Positions 24,242-32,436 of a stretch of 64,000 nucleotides of DNA are shown piece after piece. The notes below the pieces were generated by a model. That model made no database searches, was not told the origin of the DNA, and saw nothing but the letters and a program-made list of their open reading frames with translations. Origin of the DNA: DATHBD01 sp035296325 (lineage in GTDB: Bacteria > Actinomycetota > Actinomycetes > Mycobacteriales > Micromonosporaceae); the NCBI GenBank assembly GCA_035296325.1, contig DATHBD010000073.1:62001-126000 (forward strand), written 5' to 3'. Numbering within the stretch: position 1 is the stretch's first letter; every line of letters starts with the position of its first letter. The position numbers and the translations under genes were made by a program.

Positions 24242-25288
24242 GTGCCCGCGCCCGATCTCTACTTCGCGCTGATCCACGCACGCACCTCGATCCCGAACCA
24301 GTGGGTCGACGCCTTCTATCACCGGCTCAACCTCGAGGTGCAGAGCCGTGCCGCCCCGATGCCCGGCCTGCGCGCCGGGTCCCTCTACTTTGCAACGGCG
24401 GGCGAGGCCCGTCGCGCGCTCGACATCGGACTTCCCCGGGTGCGCGTGCTCGTTCCGCTCTACACCAGGGAGTTCCTGCACGACCCGCCGCCCGACTTCG
24501 GCGACCGCCTCTACCGGCTCAGCGACCGCGCCGAGCCGCCCTTCGTACACCCGGTGCTCTGGGAGGCGCACCTGCCGGCCCGCCGGGTGAACGGCCTCGC
24601 CCAGGCCACCTCGCTGGGCAACTCCGTCCAGGAGTACCTGGAATGCGGCATGGTTTCGATCTGCCGGCTCAACGCGTACACGGCGGAGCTGCGGCGGATC
24701 GTCGAGAAGCTGGCCGACCGGGTGGTCTCCGCGGCGGAGAACCCGGACCGGGTGCCGGTTTGGCTGCAGAGCCGGCCGGAGCTGCCCATGCCGCCGAGGA
24801 TGCCGGAATCACGGTTCATCATTACCGTTGTCCAGGCACATCAACGGGGTCCTGAGTGGACCCCGTTCGGCGCCGGCTCGGTGACCGAGCGGGCCATGGA
24901 CGCCGCGCAACGGCTCTCCCTGCTGCCGGAGATCCTGCTCGGGACGGCGGCGCCGTCGACGGCGAACGGTTTCCGCGAGTCCGCCGGGGTCCTGCTGCTT
25001 GATTCCGGTGTGCTCGACGACCCGCACAACCGCCCGGCGGTCGAACAACTGCTGCGCACCATGCCGCCGTGGATGACCGTGGTGATGGTGATCGGGTCGG
25101 ACCACGGCGACCACGCTGCCCGCGCTTCCGACCTGGCCGCGCAGGCGCAGGCGCTGGCGCGCAGCGGTGTACAGATCGCCCGCGACGAGCAGGAGTTCCA
25201 GCGGGCCATCGACGAGGCGGTCACCAAGGCCCGCCGCAACTTCCTTCGCAGCCGGCACGTGAGAAGACCGTGGGAGGACCTGCGATGA
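24242..25288 (+). CDS. fxsC: FxsC, TIR-like protein of FxSxx-COOH systems
   Basis: A 348-residue cytoplasmic protein. The N-terminal 190 residues have the TIR-like arrangement of the FxsC domain: DLYFALIHARTSIPNQWVDAFY, RVLVPLYTREFLHDPP and a PVLWEAHLPA strand. The second half has an alternating strand-helix pattern with FIITVVQAHQRGPEWTPFG and WMTVVMVIGSD. Conserved association with fxsA/B/T is known; no enzymatic activity is established to my knowledge, though TIR folds can bind or cleave NAD or act as adaptors. The GTG start follows GAGGAG. Its stop overlaps the fxsT ATG (ATGA), indicating stoichiometric expression with FxsT. Confidence 0.87.
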   Translation: MPAPDLYFALIHARTSIPNQWVDAFYHRLNLEVQSRAAPMPGLRAGSLYFATAGEARRALDIGLPRVRVLVPLYTREFLHDPPPDFGDRLYRLSDRAEPPFVHPVLWEAHLPARRVNGLAQATSLGNSVQEYLECGMVSICRLNAYTAELRRIVEKLADRVVSAAENPDRVPVWLQSRPELPMPPRMPESRFIITVVQAHQRGPEWTPFGAGSVTERAMDAAQRLSLLPEILLGTAAPSTANGFRESAGVLLLDSGVLDDPHNRPAVEQLLRTMPPWMTVVMVIGSDHGDHAARASDLAAQAQALARSGVQIARDEQEFQRAIDEAVTKARRNFLRSRHVRRPWEDLR

Positions 25289-28200
25289 CCAGGAGCCGCA
25301 ACGGACAGGTTGTCACGTTCTATTCGTACAAGGGCGGGACCGGCCGGACCATGGCGCTGGCCAACGTCGCCTGGATCCTGGCGGCGAACGGATACCGCGT
25401 GCTCGCGGTCGACTGGGACCTCGAGTCGCCCGGCCTGCACCGCTTCTTCCATCCCTTTCTGAACCCGCGCTTCCTGGCCAGCACGCGTGGCGTGGTCGAC
25501 ATGATCAATCTGTACGAGTGGGACTCGTCCAAACCGGAGTGGGACCCGGCACAGGTCGGCGGCTACGCGGGCGTGCAACAGCACTCGTTCTCACTGGACT
25601 GGGATCACTTCCCGGAGGGCGGCACGCTGGACTTCCTCTCCGCAGGTCAGCAGAACCCGGTGTACGAGGGCGTGCTCAGCAACATCAACTGGGACGACTT
25701 CTACCAGAGCGGCGACGGCAGCGGCGGGCGCTTCTTCGACGCGATGCGCGCCGATATGAAGGACCGGTACGACTTCACGCTGATCGACAGCCGGACCGGG
25801 CACAGCGACATCGCCGGCATCTGCACGAGCCACCTGCCCGACGTGCTGGTGGATTGCTTCACGTTCAGCGACCAGGGCATCGAGGGCGCCGCCCGGATGG
25901 CCCGGCAGCTGCACAGCCCCCGCGACATCCGGGTGCTGCCGGTGCCGATGCGGGTGGACCCGGCCGAGAAGCGCAAAGCCGAGACCGGACGGACCGTCGC
26001 GATGCGGGAGTTCGCCAAGTTCCCGAGCGGTCTCGCCGAGAACCAGCGGCGGGCGTACTGGCACGGCGTCGAGGTGCCCTACCAGGCGTACTACGCGTAC
26101 GAGGAGACGCTCGCGACCTTCGGCGACGCACCGGGCGCCAGCGGGACGCTGCTGAGCGCGTACGAAGCGTTGGCGTCCTACATCACCGACGGCCAGGTCA
26201 CGTCCATGCCGCCGATCAACCCGAACCTCCGCGCGCAGGTCATCGCCCGCTTCGAGCGCAAGCCGTTCTCCGAGGCCGACGCCGTGCAGCTCTCCGGCGC
26301 CGGCGTCGACCAGGTTTGGCTGGAATGGGTGGAGCACGTTCTGTCCAATGGCGGCTTCCGGGTCGTGCACGCGCTCGCCGAAAGCGGCGACGGCGCGGAC
26401 ACACCGCCGGCAATGGCGCAGCATCTGAAGATCATCTCTCGGGCGGAGGGGGCTGACTACCTCTCCGGCGTGCCGGGCGTCCCTGCCGAGGAGTCAGGGC
26501 TGCGGGCAATCTATACGGCCGACATCACCCCGTGGCGCCGCATTCCCACAGCGCACTCCGCGTTCATCGCCGGGCTCGGCGCCACCGCGGCGGCCGCGCG
26601 GATCCTGGAACTCGTCGGCCGCCCGGCCGGTGACCTCGACATCGTCCTGGCCGGCGCACCGCGCTACCCCGGCGACGAGCCGGACCTGGTGGTGAACCTG
26701 CCGGCGCGCAACGCCCGCTTCACCGGGCGCGAGACCGGCCTGCGCGCCCTCCGCGACCAGCTGCGCTCCGGCTCGGCCGTGGTGCTCTTCGGCACGCAGG
26801 CGGTCGCCCTGCAGGGCATGGGCGGCGTCGGCAAGACCCAGATGGCGCTGGAGTACGCGTACCGCTACCGCGCCGCCTACGACGTGGTGGCGTGGCTGAA
26901 CGCCGACACCGAGGAAAGCCTCCAGGGCTCCCTGCGCGACCTCGGCGGCCGCCTCAACCTGCAGTCGGAGCAGTCGGGGCCGGACTACGCCCGCGCGGTG
27001 GTGCAGGAACTCAGCCGCGACAAGCGGCGCTGGCTGCTGATCCTGGACAACGCGGACGAGCCCGACGCGGTACGCACCTACCTGCCGTACGGGCCCGGCC
27101 ACGTCCTGATCACGTCGCGGAACAAAGCGTGGGGTGAGCAGACCCAGCCGCTCGAGGTCGACGTGTTCACCCGGGACGAGAGCATCGAGCACCTGGTGCG
27201 GCGGGTCGGCGCGATCGACCGGAGGGATGCCGACCTCGTCGCCGAGCAGCTCGCCGACCTGCCGATCGCGATCGCCGCCGCCGCCGCGTGGCTCGACGAG
27301 ACGCACACCACCGTGACCGAGTACCTGCGGCTCATCCTGGAGGAGGGGCCGAGTGCCGTACTCACCGCCGTGACCGACCGACCGATCGCGCGTACCTGGG
27401 ATCTGTCGCTGACCCGGCTGCGGGAGCGGGACCACGCGGCGTACCGCCTCTTCCAGCTGTGCAGCGTGCTGGCCCCCGAGATACCGCTCGACCTGGTCTT
27501 CAGCGACCAGATGGCGGAGTACCTCAAGCCGCACAACCCGTCGCTCTCCGAGCGGCTGCTGCGCGGCTCGCTGGTCCAGCAGATCAACCGGCTGGCGCTG
27601 CTGCGGCTGGATCAGCGGCCCACTTCGTCCGGCGACGGTGACCGCAGCGGCCGGATCCTGATCCACCGGGTGGTGCAGAACGTCGTCCGCGACCGGATGA
27701 CCGAGGCGGAGCTGGCCGAGGCCCGCCTGCAGGTACACCAGGTGCTCGCGAAGGCCCGACCGGAGGGCGAGGTCGACGAACCGCAGCACTGGCCCCGGTT
27801 CCGCATGCTGTGGCCGCACCTGGACGCTTCGGACGCGGTGCACAGCACCGAGGAGTCGGTGCGCCAACTGCTGATCGACCGGGTCCGGTACTACTACGTC
27901 CAGGCGGACCCCATCATCGGCCGCGACCGGGCCGAGCGGATCGCCCGGATCTGGGAGCGGCAGCTGGCCGACACCACCGACCCGGAGCAGGCCGCGGTCC
28001 TGCTCCGACAGCTGCTCCAACTCCGCTTCAACCTCGCCAACCTGCTGCGTGACCTGGGCGAGTTCGAGCTCTCCCGTCAGGTGGACGAGGAGGTCCTGGC
28101 CAGGCAGGTGCGCCTGCTCGGCCCCGATCATCCGCACACCCTGATGACCCGGGGCAGCTACGCGGCCGACCTGCGGGGCCTGGGGCGTTACCCGGAGGCG

Positions 28201-29217
28201 CTCAGGCTCGACATCGAGACCTACCGCGCCTGGCAGGACCTGTACGGGGAGGACAACACCCGCACGCTGGCGGCCCGCAACAACCTCGCGGTGTCGTACC
28301 GGCTCATGGGACTGTTCCGGGAGGCCGGCGAGCACGACAAAGAGGCCTGGGAGCGCCGCCAGGAGGTGAACGGCGAGACCAACCTCTGGACGCTCGGCAC
28401 GGCCGCCTGCCTGGCCCGGGACTGGCGCGACGCCGGCGACTTCGACCGCTCCGCGTCGCTGCTGAAGCAGACGCTGGAACACCTGGTCAACACCCGCGGC
28501 CCGGACTCCCGGTCGACGCTCACCACCAAGTCGAACTACGCGGTCTCACTGCGCAGCCTCGGTCGGATCGACGAGGCCCTGCAGCTGCACCGGGAGGCGT
28601 ACGCCCGTCTCCTGGAGCTGTTCGGCGCCGACAACCCGGAGACGGTGAGCTGCCGGTTCAGCCTCGCCCTCACGATGCTCAGCGCGGGCAAGGGCGATCA
28701 CGCGGTGGCCGAGCTGCTCGCGATCTACGAGTTCTGGAAGCGCAAGCTCGGCGCGCGGCACCCGTACACGCTCGTCTGCATGAACGATCTGGCCATCGCG
28801 GAACGCCAGCTCGACCGGCTCAGTGACGCGCGCGCCTGGATCGGCCCGGCCGCGGAAATCCTCGGCGAGGTGCTGGGGGACGAGCACCCGTACACGCTCA
28901 CCGCGCAGATGAACCTCGCGATCTGTCAGGCCGCGCCATCCGAGGAGGACGGCACCGGCCCGGCGACGGCACGGGGGACGCTGCTGCGAATCGCCCAGGG
29001 GATCCGCCGGGTGTTCGGACCGGAACACCCGAACACCTTCCGGTTCGAGGCGAACCTCGCCCTCGCCGAGGAAGCCGTGGGCGCCGAGGCAGCCGACGAC
29101 CGTCTCGCCGCGCTCCGGGAAAGGGTCATCATCCGGCTCGGCGAGACGCATCCGATCGTGAGCGGACTCGACCGTCGCCGGTACCTGTACCGGATCATCG
29201 ACCCACATCAGTTCTAG
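25285..29217 (+). CDS. fxsT: FxsT: MinD-like ATPase, NB-ARC and TPR protein of FxSxx-COOH systems
   Basis: A 1310-residue STAND-type protein. The N-terminus is a MinD/ParA-like ATPase with the deviant Walker A KGGTGRT (16-22) and LAVDWDLESPG. A middle NB-ARC NTPase has GMGGVGKT (511-518), Walker B WLLILDNADE (from about 583) and HVLITSRN. The C-terminal 400 residues are tetratricopeptide repeats of the NLA-x-x-LGR type (about 905-1290), for example RNNLAVSYRLMGLFREAGEH. This architecture is that of FxsT. STAND proteins oligomerise on ligand binding, so it may sense the peptide or a partner. The ATG at 25285 overlaps the fxsC stop; a longer open frame upstream lies within fxsC and is rejected. 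Confidence 0.9.
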   Translation: MTRSRNGQVVTFYSYKGGTGRTMALANVAWILAANGYRVLAVDWDLESPGLHRFFHPFLNPRFLASTRGVVDMINLYEWDSSKPEWDPAQVGGYAGVQQHSFSLDWDHFPEGGTLDFLSAGQQNPVYEGVLSNINWDDFYQSGDGSGGRFFDAMRADMKDRYDFTLIDSRTGHSDIAGICTSHLPDVLVDCFTFSDQGIEGAARMARQLHSPRDIRVLPVPMRVDPAEKRKAETGRTVAMREFAKFPSGLAENQRRAYWHGVEVPYQAYYAYEETLATFGDAPGASGTLLSAYEALASYITDGQVTSMPPINPNLRAQVIARFERKPFSEADAVQLSGAGVDQVWLEWVEHVLSNGGFRVVHALAESGDGADTPPAMAQHLKIISRAEGADYLSGVPGVPAEESGLRAIYTADITPWRRIPTAHSAFIAGLGATAAAARILELVGRPAGDLDIVLAGAPRYPGDEPDLVVNLPARNARFTGRETGLRALRDQLRSGSAVVLFGTQAVALQGMGGVGKTQMALEYAYRYRAAYDVVAWLNADTEESLQGSLRDLGGRLNLQSEQSGPDYARAVVQELSRDKRRWLLILDNADEPDAVRTYLPYGPGHVLITSRNKAWGEQTQPLEVDVFTRDESIEHLVRRVGAIDRRDADLVAEQLADLPIAIAAAAAWLDETHTTVTEYLRLILEEGPSAVLTAVTDRPIARTWDLSLTRLRERDHAAYRLFQLCSVLAPEIPLDLVFSDQMAEYLKPHNPSLSERLLRGSLVQQINRLALLRLDQRPTSSGDGDRSGRILIHRVVQNVVRDRMTEAELAEARLQVHQVLAKARPEGEVDEPQHWPRFRMLWPHLDASDAVHSTEESVRQLLIDRVRYYYVQADPIIGRDRAERIARIWERQLADTTDPEQAAVLLRQLLQLRFNLANLLRDLGEFELSRQVDEEVLARQVRLLGPDHPHTLMTRGSYAADLRGLGRYPEALRLDIETYRAWQDLYGEDNTRTLAARNNLAVSYRLMGLFREAGEHDKEAWERRQEVNGETNLWTLGTAACLARDWRDAGDFDRSASLLKQTLEHLVNTRGPDSRSTLTTKSNYAVSLRSLGRIDEALQLHREAYARLLELFGADNPETVSCRFSLALTMLSAGKGDHAVAELLAIYEFWKRKLGARHPYTLVCMNDLAIAERQLDRLSDARAWIGPAAEILGEVLGDEHPYTLTAQMNLAICQAAPSEEDGTGPATARGTLLRIAQGIRRVFGPEHPNTFRFEANLALAEEAVGAEAADDRLAALRERVIIRLGETHPIVSGLDRRRYLYRIIDPHQF

Positions 29218-29229
29218 GGACGGACGCCC

Positions 29230-30057
29230 ATGGTGACCCCGGAGAACACCATCCGGTCGCTGGTCGTGACGGCATGGCGGACCGCGCCGCCGGTGCTGCG
29301 CCGGTTCGCGTACTGGGTGTGGAGCATCGGATTCGTTGCCGCGACCCTCGGAATCATCGCGGACGGCCTGAACTGGTGGGGCGGCCTGCAATTCACCACG
29401 AACGTCCTCGCCGAGCTCATCTGCGGCATGGTCATGCTGCCGGTCGCCCTGGTGATCATCGCCCGGCTGGCCGAGTACCAGGTCAAGGAGCTCGAACGGG
29501 TCCGGCTGGAGGCGAGGTACGCGGCAGCGCTGGAGCAGCTGACCGCCTCGGTCCGTACCACCGGCGAGTACGTCCAGGACCTGGTCCAGGACGTGACGGC
29601 CAGTACGAACGCCTTCGTGGCGGCCGCCCGGGTGGTGAACGGCGGCCTCGCCGACCCGGATGGCGCGTTGGAGTCGGCCCACCTCCTGCAGGCCCAGATG
29701 GACAGCCGGCAGTGGCTGTTCTACGAGCGCGCGGTGACCCCGGTGCGCTTCTACGGCAACAATCTCCGGGCACTGCTCCGCGAACGCGTCCGCAACGGCG
29801 AACCGACCGCCGAGCCGGCCCGGTTCGAACGGCTCTGGAACGACCTGGAGTCCGCGCTGCGGCGCCAGCGGCAGACCATGACGGCCGGATACCAGGAGTT
29901 CGCCGGCGGCGCACCCACCGTGAACCGGGCGAACCGCCTGCGCGACGCTGCGATCAGCCACCTGCACAGCGTCGACCACCTGTTGCATCTCTGCGCCGAG
30001 TTGGAGGCGTTCGCCAACGAGGCGAAGCCGCTGCCGAGCCGCGACACCGAACCGTGA
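29230..30057 (+). CDS. Two-helix membrane protein at the end of the fxs operon
   Basis: A 275-residue protein starting 12 nt after fxsT, so probably cotranscribed. Two membrane helices at about 25-45 (RFAYWVWSIGFVAATLGIIA) and 58-80 (VLAELICGMVMLPVALVIIA) are followed by a helical cytoplasmic domain rich in Arg and Glu, probably coiled coil near 82-125. I recognise no domain. It resembles the small membrane anchors found beside STAND proteins, which suggests it ties FxsT or the mature peptide to the membrane. This is inference from position only. Confidence 0.6.
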   Translation: MVTPENTIRSLVVTAWRTAPPVLRRFAYWVWSIGFVAATLGIIADGLNWWGGLQFTTNVLAELICGMVMLPVALVIIARLAEYQVKELERVRLEARYAAALEQLTASVRTTGEYVQDLVQDVTASTNAFVAAARVVNGGLADPDGALESAHLLQAQMDSRQWLFYERAVTPVRFYGNNLRALLRERVRNGEPTAEPARFERLWNDLESALRRQRQTMTAGYQEFAGGAPTVNRANRLRDAAISHLHSVDHLLHLCAELEAFANEAKPLPSRDTEP

Positions 30058-30070
30058 GCCGACCGGGCTG

Positions 30071-30103
30071 TGAGCCGGCTCAAGCCGTGAGCCGGCTCAC
30101 GGC
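30071..30103. terminator. Double palindrome between convergent genes
   Basis: TGAGCCGGCTCA occurs at 30071-30082 and again at 30088-30099. Each copy is a palindrome, so the pair forms a 12-bp stem with a 5-nt loop. The second copy lies within the 20-bp palindrome 30084-30103. It spans the stop of the hydrolase gene and follows the fxs operon, fitting a bidirectional terminator. Confidence 0.55.
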
Positions 30104-30976
30104 CGTCAGCCAGGTGAGCATGTGGGGCAGCACCTCCATGGCGCCGAAGTGGGCCGCGTCATGCTGCACGTGCACCTCCGAGCGCGGTATTCGCTGCGCG
30201 AGCCACCGGCTGTGGCTGGCCGGCGAGAACGTGTCGTGCGCACCGTGCCAGAGCCGGACCGGCGGCACGATCGTGTCGAGCGCGAAACCCCACTCGCTGC
30301 GGAACGCCAGGACGTCGTCGAGCCAGCCGTACGGGCCGACCCGCAGCGCGTCGGCGTAGCTCTTCATCAGCAGTCGCCGGTACAGGACACTCTGCATGAA
30401 CCGCAGGTCCGGTCCGGACATCTGCGCCCGCAGCTCCTCGAGGAGGCTCTCCGGGTCGGCGGCGGTCTGCCCGGCAAGGGCCCGCAGCTCGTGCATCTGA
30501 TCGGCGGTGCCCCGGTCGGCGGTGAGGTGCTTGCGGGCGTTCGCGTCAGCCATGCCCTCGTACCAATTGAGGTCGGCCGCGTCCCAGGGCGCGAGCCCGA
30601 CCAGGACGGCGGCCCGTTCCACCCGGTGCGGCAGCATGGCGGCGCACGCGAGCGCGTGTGGGCCGCCGCCGGATCGGCCGACCACGGCGAACCGCTTGAG
30701 GCCAAGCCGGTTGGCAATGGCACGGACGTCCGTGGCGGCGTCGACAACACGCCGGTTGGGCAGCCGGGTGGAGCCGCCGTACCCCGGACGGTCGTAGCTG
30801 ATCAGCCGTATTCCCTGCCGGTAGAGCACGCTGCTCCGGGGACGAGGACCGGAGGCCGAGCCAGGGGTGCCGTGGAGCAGGAAGACCGGAGCGCCGTCCG
30901 ACGCACCGGACACCTCCACCGCGAGAACCCTGGCGTCGACGTCGACTTCGAACCTCGTTGCCAGGGCCATTCTCAT
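30080..30976 (-). CDS. Alpha/beta hydrolase
   Basis: A 298-residue cytoplasmic alpha/beta-hydrolase. Seen features are the oxyanion motif LLHGTPGSASG, YDRPGYGGS, the nucleophile elbow GRSGGGPHAL (Ser in G-x-S-x-G), an Asp near WHGAHDTFSP and the catalytic His in HDAAHFG. The triad is therefore complete. Two start codons are in frame, at 30976 (MRMALATRF) and 30970, neither with a strong ribosome binding site. It runs convergent to the fxs operon and is not part of it. The substrate is unknown; esterase, lipase, epoxide hydrolase and haloperoxidase-like members share this profile. Confidence 0.85.
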   Translation of the reverse strand: MRMALATRFEVDVDARVLAVEVSGASDGAPVFLLHGTPGSASGPRPRSSVLYRQGIRLISYDRPGYGGSTRLPNRRVVDAATDVRAIANRLGLKRFAVVGRSGGGPHALACAAMLPHRVERAAVLVGLAPWDAADLNWYEGMADANARKHLTADRGTADQMHELRALAGQTAADPESLLEELRAQMSGPDLRFMQSVLYRRLLMKSYADALRVGPYGWLDDVLAFRSEWGFALDTIVPPVRLWHGAHDTFSPASHSRWLAQRIPRSEVHVQHDAAHFGAMEVLPHMLTWLTAVSRLTA

Positions 30977-31147
30977 TGCCTGGATGCCAGTCCTGTCTCG
31001 ACGGAGGCCAGACGGCGCATGCATCGATGGTAATCGCCGCCGGGAAGGGCGGTCCAGGAATGAAGATGAGTGAGTAGGACCAGCCGGGTCCGTACTGTTG
31101 CGGTCGGATTGGCCCACGGGAATTGTCAGCCGCCATAGGCTGGCCGC

Positions 31148-32341
31148 ATGGGAGCGAACGTCAGCGAACGGCCGCGCCTGGTCGCGATCCGCGCCGGGGC
31201 GCTGTTCGACGGCTGCTCGGCGAAGCTGCTCACCGAGCCACTGGTCATCGTCGATGGCCCGATCATCCTTGCCGTCGACCGCGCGGTCGAGCCCCCGCCC
31301 GGAGCCGAGATCATCGACCTTGGCGGTGCCACCCTGCTGCCGGGCCTGATCGACACGCACGTGCACCTCGCGTTCGACGCGAGTGCCGACCCGGCCGCCG
31401 GGCTCGCCGGCCGCGACGACGACGCGGCACTCGCCGCCATGACCGCGGCCGGCACGGTCGCCCTGCACGGCGGCGTCACGACCGTACGCGACCTCGGTGA
31501 CCGGGCCTACCTGGCGCTGCGGCTGCGTGGCAGCGACACGCTTCCGACCATCGCCGCCGCCGGGCCACCGGTCACCACGCCCGCCGGGCACTGCCACTTC
31601 CTCGGCGGCGGCGTCGCGTGCGAGGGCAACGCGATCCGCGCGGCCGTGCGGGAACATGCCGAGCGGGGCGTGGACGTCATCAAGGTGATGGCCAGCGGCG
31701 GCACCATGACCGCGGGTACCCGGCAGGAACTGGCCCAGTTCACCCCGGACGTGCTGCGGGCGGCGGTGGATGAGGCGCACCGGCTCGGCCTGCCGGTCAC
31801 CGCGCACGCGCACGGCACCGACGCGATCCGCAACGCCCTCGACGCTGGCGTCGACGGTATGGAACACGTGTCGTTCTGGAGCGCTGACGGTATCGACGAC
31901 CCCGGCGAGCTGGTCGGCCGGATCGCGGGTAGCGGCGTCGTGGTCGGCGCCACGGTGGGGGCCTACCCGGTACCGGGAGCCGCACCGCCCCCGGCTGTCG
32001 CCAGGCGGCTGCCGCACATTGTCGCCAACACCCGTCGGATGTACGAGGCGGGGGCCCGCATGGTTTTCGGGACCGACGCGGGTATCGCCCCGATCAAGCC
32101 ACACGACGTGCTGCGATACGCCCTCGCTCAGGTGGGTGCCCAACTGGCGATAGCACCGGCCGAAACCCTGCGCGTCGCGACCTCGACGGCCGCAGCCGTG
32201 TGCGGCCTGGCCGACCGCAAGGGCCGGCTCGCGCCCGGCTACCACGCCGACATCCTGGCGGTGGACGGCGACCCGCTCACCGACCCCGCAGCCATCCACC
32301 GCATCCTGGCCGTGTTCGCCCGCGGTACCCGGGTGCGGTGA
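31148..32341 (+). CDS. Amidohydrolase family protein (imidazolonepropionase/prolidase-like)
   Basis: A 397-residue metal-dependent hydrolase. The metal ligands are visible in order: DTHVHL, VDVIKVMASGG (the Lys that is carboxylated to bridge the metals), VTAHAHG, GMEHVSFW, and GTDAG for the late Asp. The C-terminal sub-domain GRLAPGYHADILAVDGDPL closes the beta-sandwich. This pattern is that of the imidazolonepropionase-like or aryldialkylphosphatase/prolidase group. No signal peptide, so cytoplasmic. The start codon lies 6 nt after TAGGCT, a possible -10, so translation may be leaderless. Natural substrate unknown; amidase, lactonase or dipeptidase activity are possible. Confidence 0.87.
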   Translation: MGANVSERPRLVAIRAGALFDGCSAKLLTEPLVIVDGPIILAVDRAVEPPPGAEIIDLGGATLLPGLIDTHVHLAFDASADPAAGLAGRDDDAALAAMTAAGTVALHGGVTTVRDLGDRAYLALRLRGSDTLPTIAAAGPPVTTPAGHCHFLGGGVACEGNAIRAAVREHAERGVDVIKVMASGGTMTAGTRQELAQFTPDVLRAAVDEAHRLGLPVTAHAHGTDAIRNALDAGVDGMEHVSFWSADGIDDPGELVGRIAGSGVVVGATVGAYPVPGAAPPPAVARRLPHIVANTRRMYEAGARMVFGTDAGIAPIKPHDVLRYALAQVGAQLAIAPAETLRVATSTAAAVCGLADRKGRLAPGYHADILAVDGDPLTDPAAIHRILAVFARGTRVR

Positions 32342-32387
32342 CCTGCCCCTCCGGCCCGCACACGACCACTCAAGGAACCACGGAACG

Positions 32388-32423
32388 CCACGCGGGCCGC
32401 TCCCGGAGGGACGGCCCGCGTGG
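32388..32423. terminator. Bidirectional terminator between convergent genes
   Basis: CCACGCGGGCCG (32388-32399) and CGGCCCGCGTGG (32412-32423) form a perfect 12-bp stem; TCCC/GGGA inside the loop extends it. It lies between the amidohydrolase stop and the PL11 lyase stop. Confidence 0.65.
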
Positions 32424-32436
32424 TTCGGTGTGTGCG

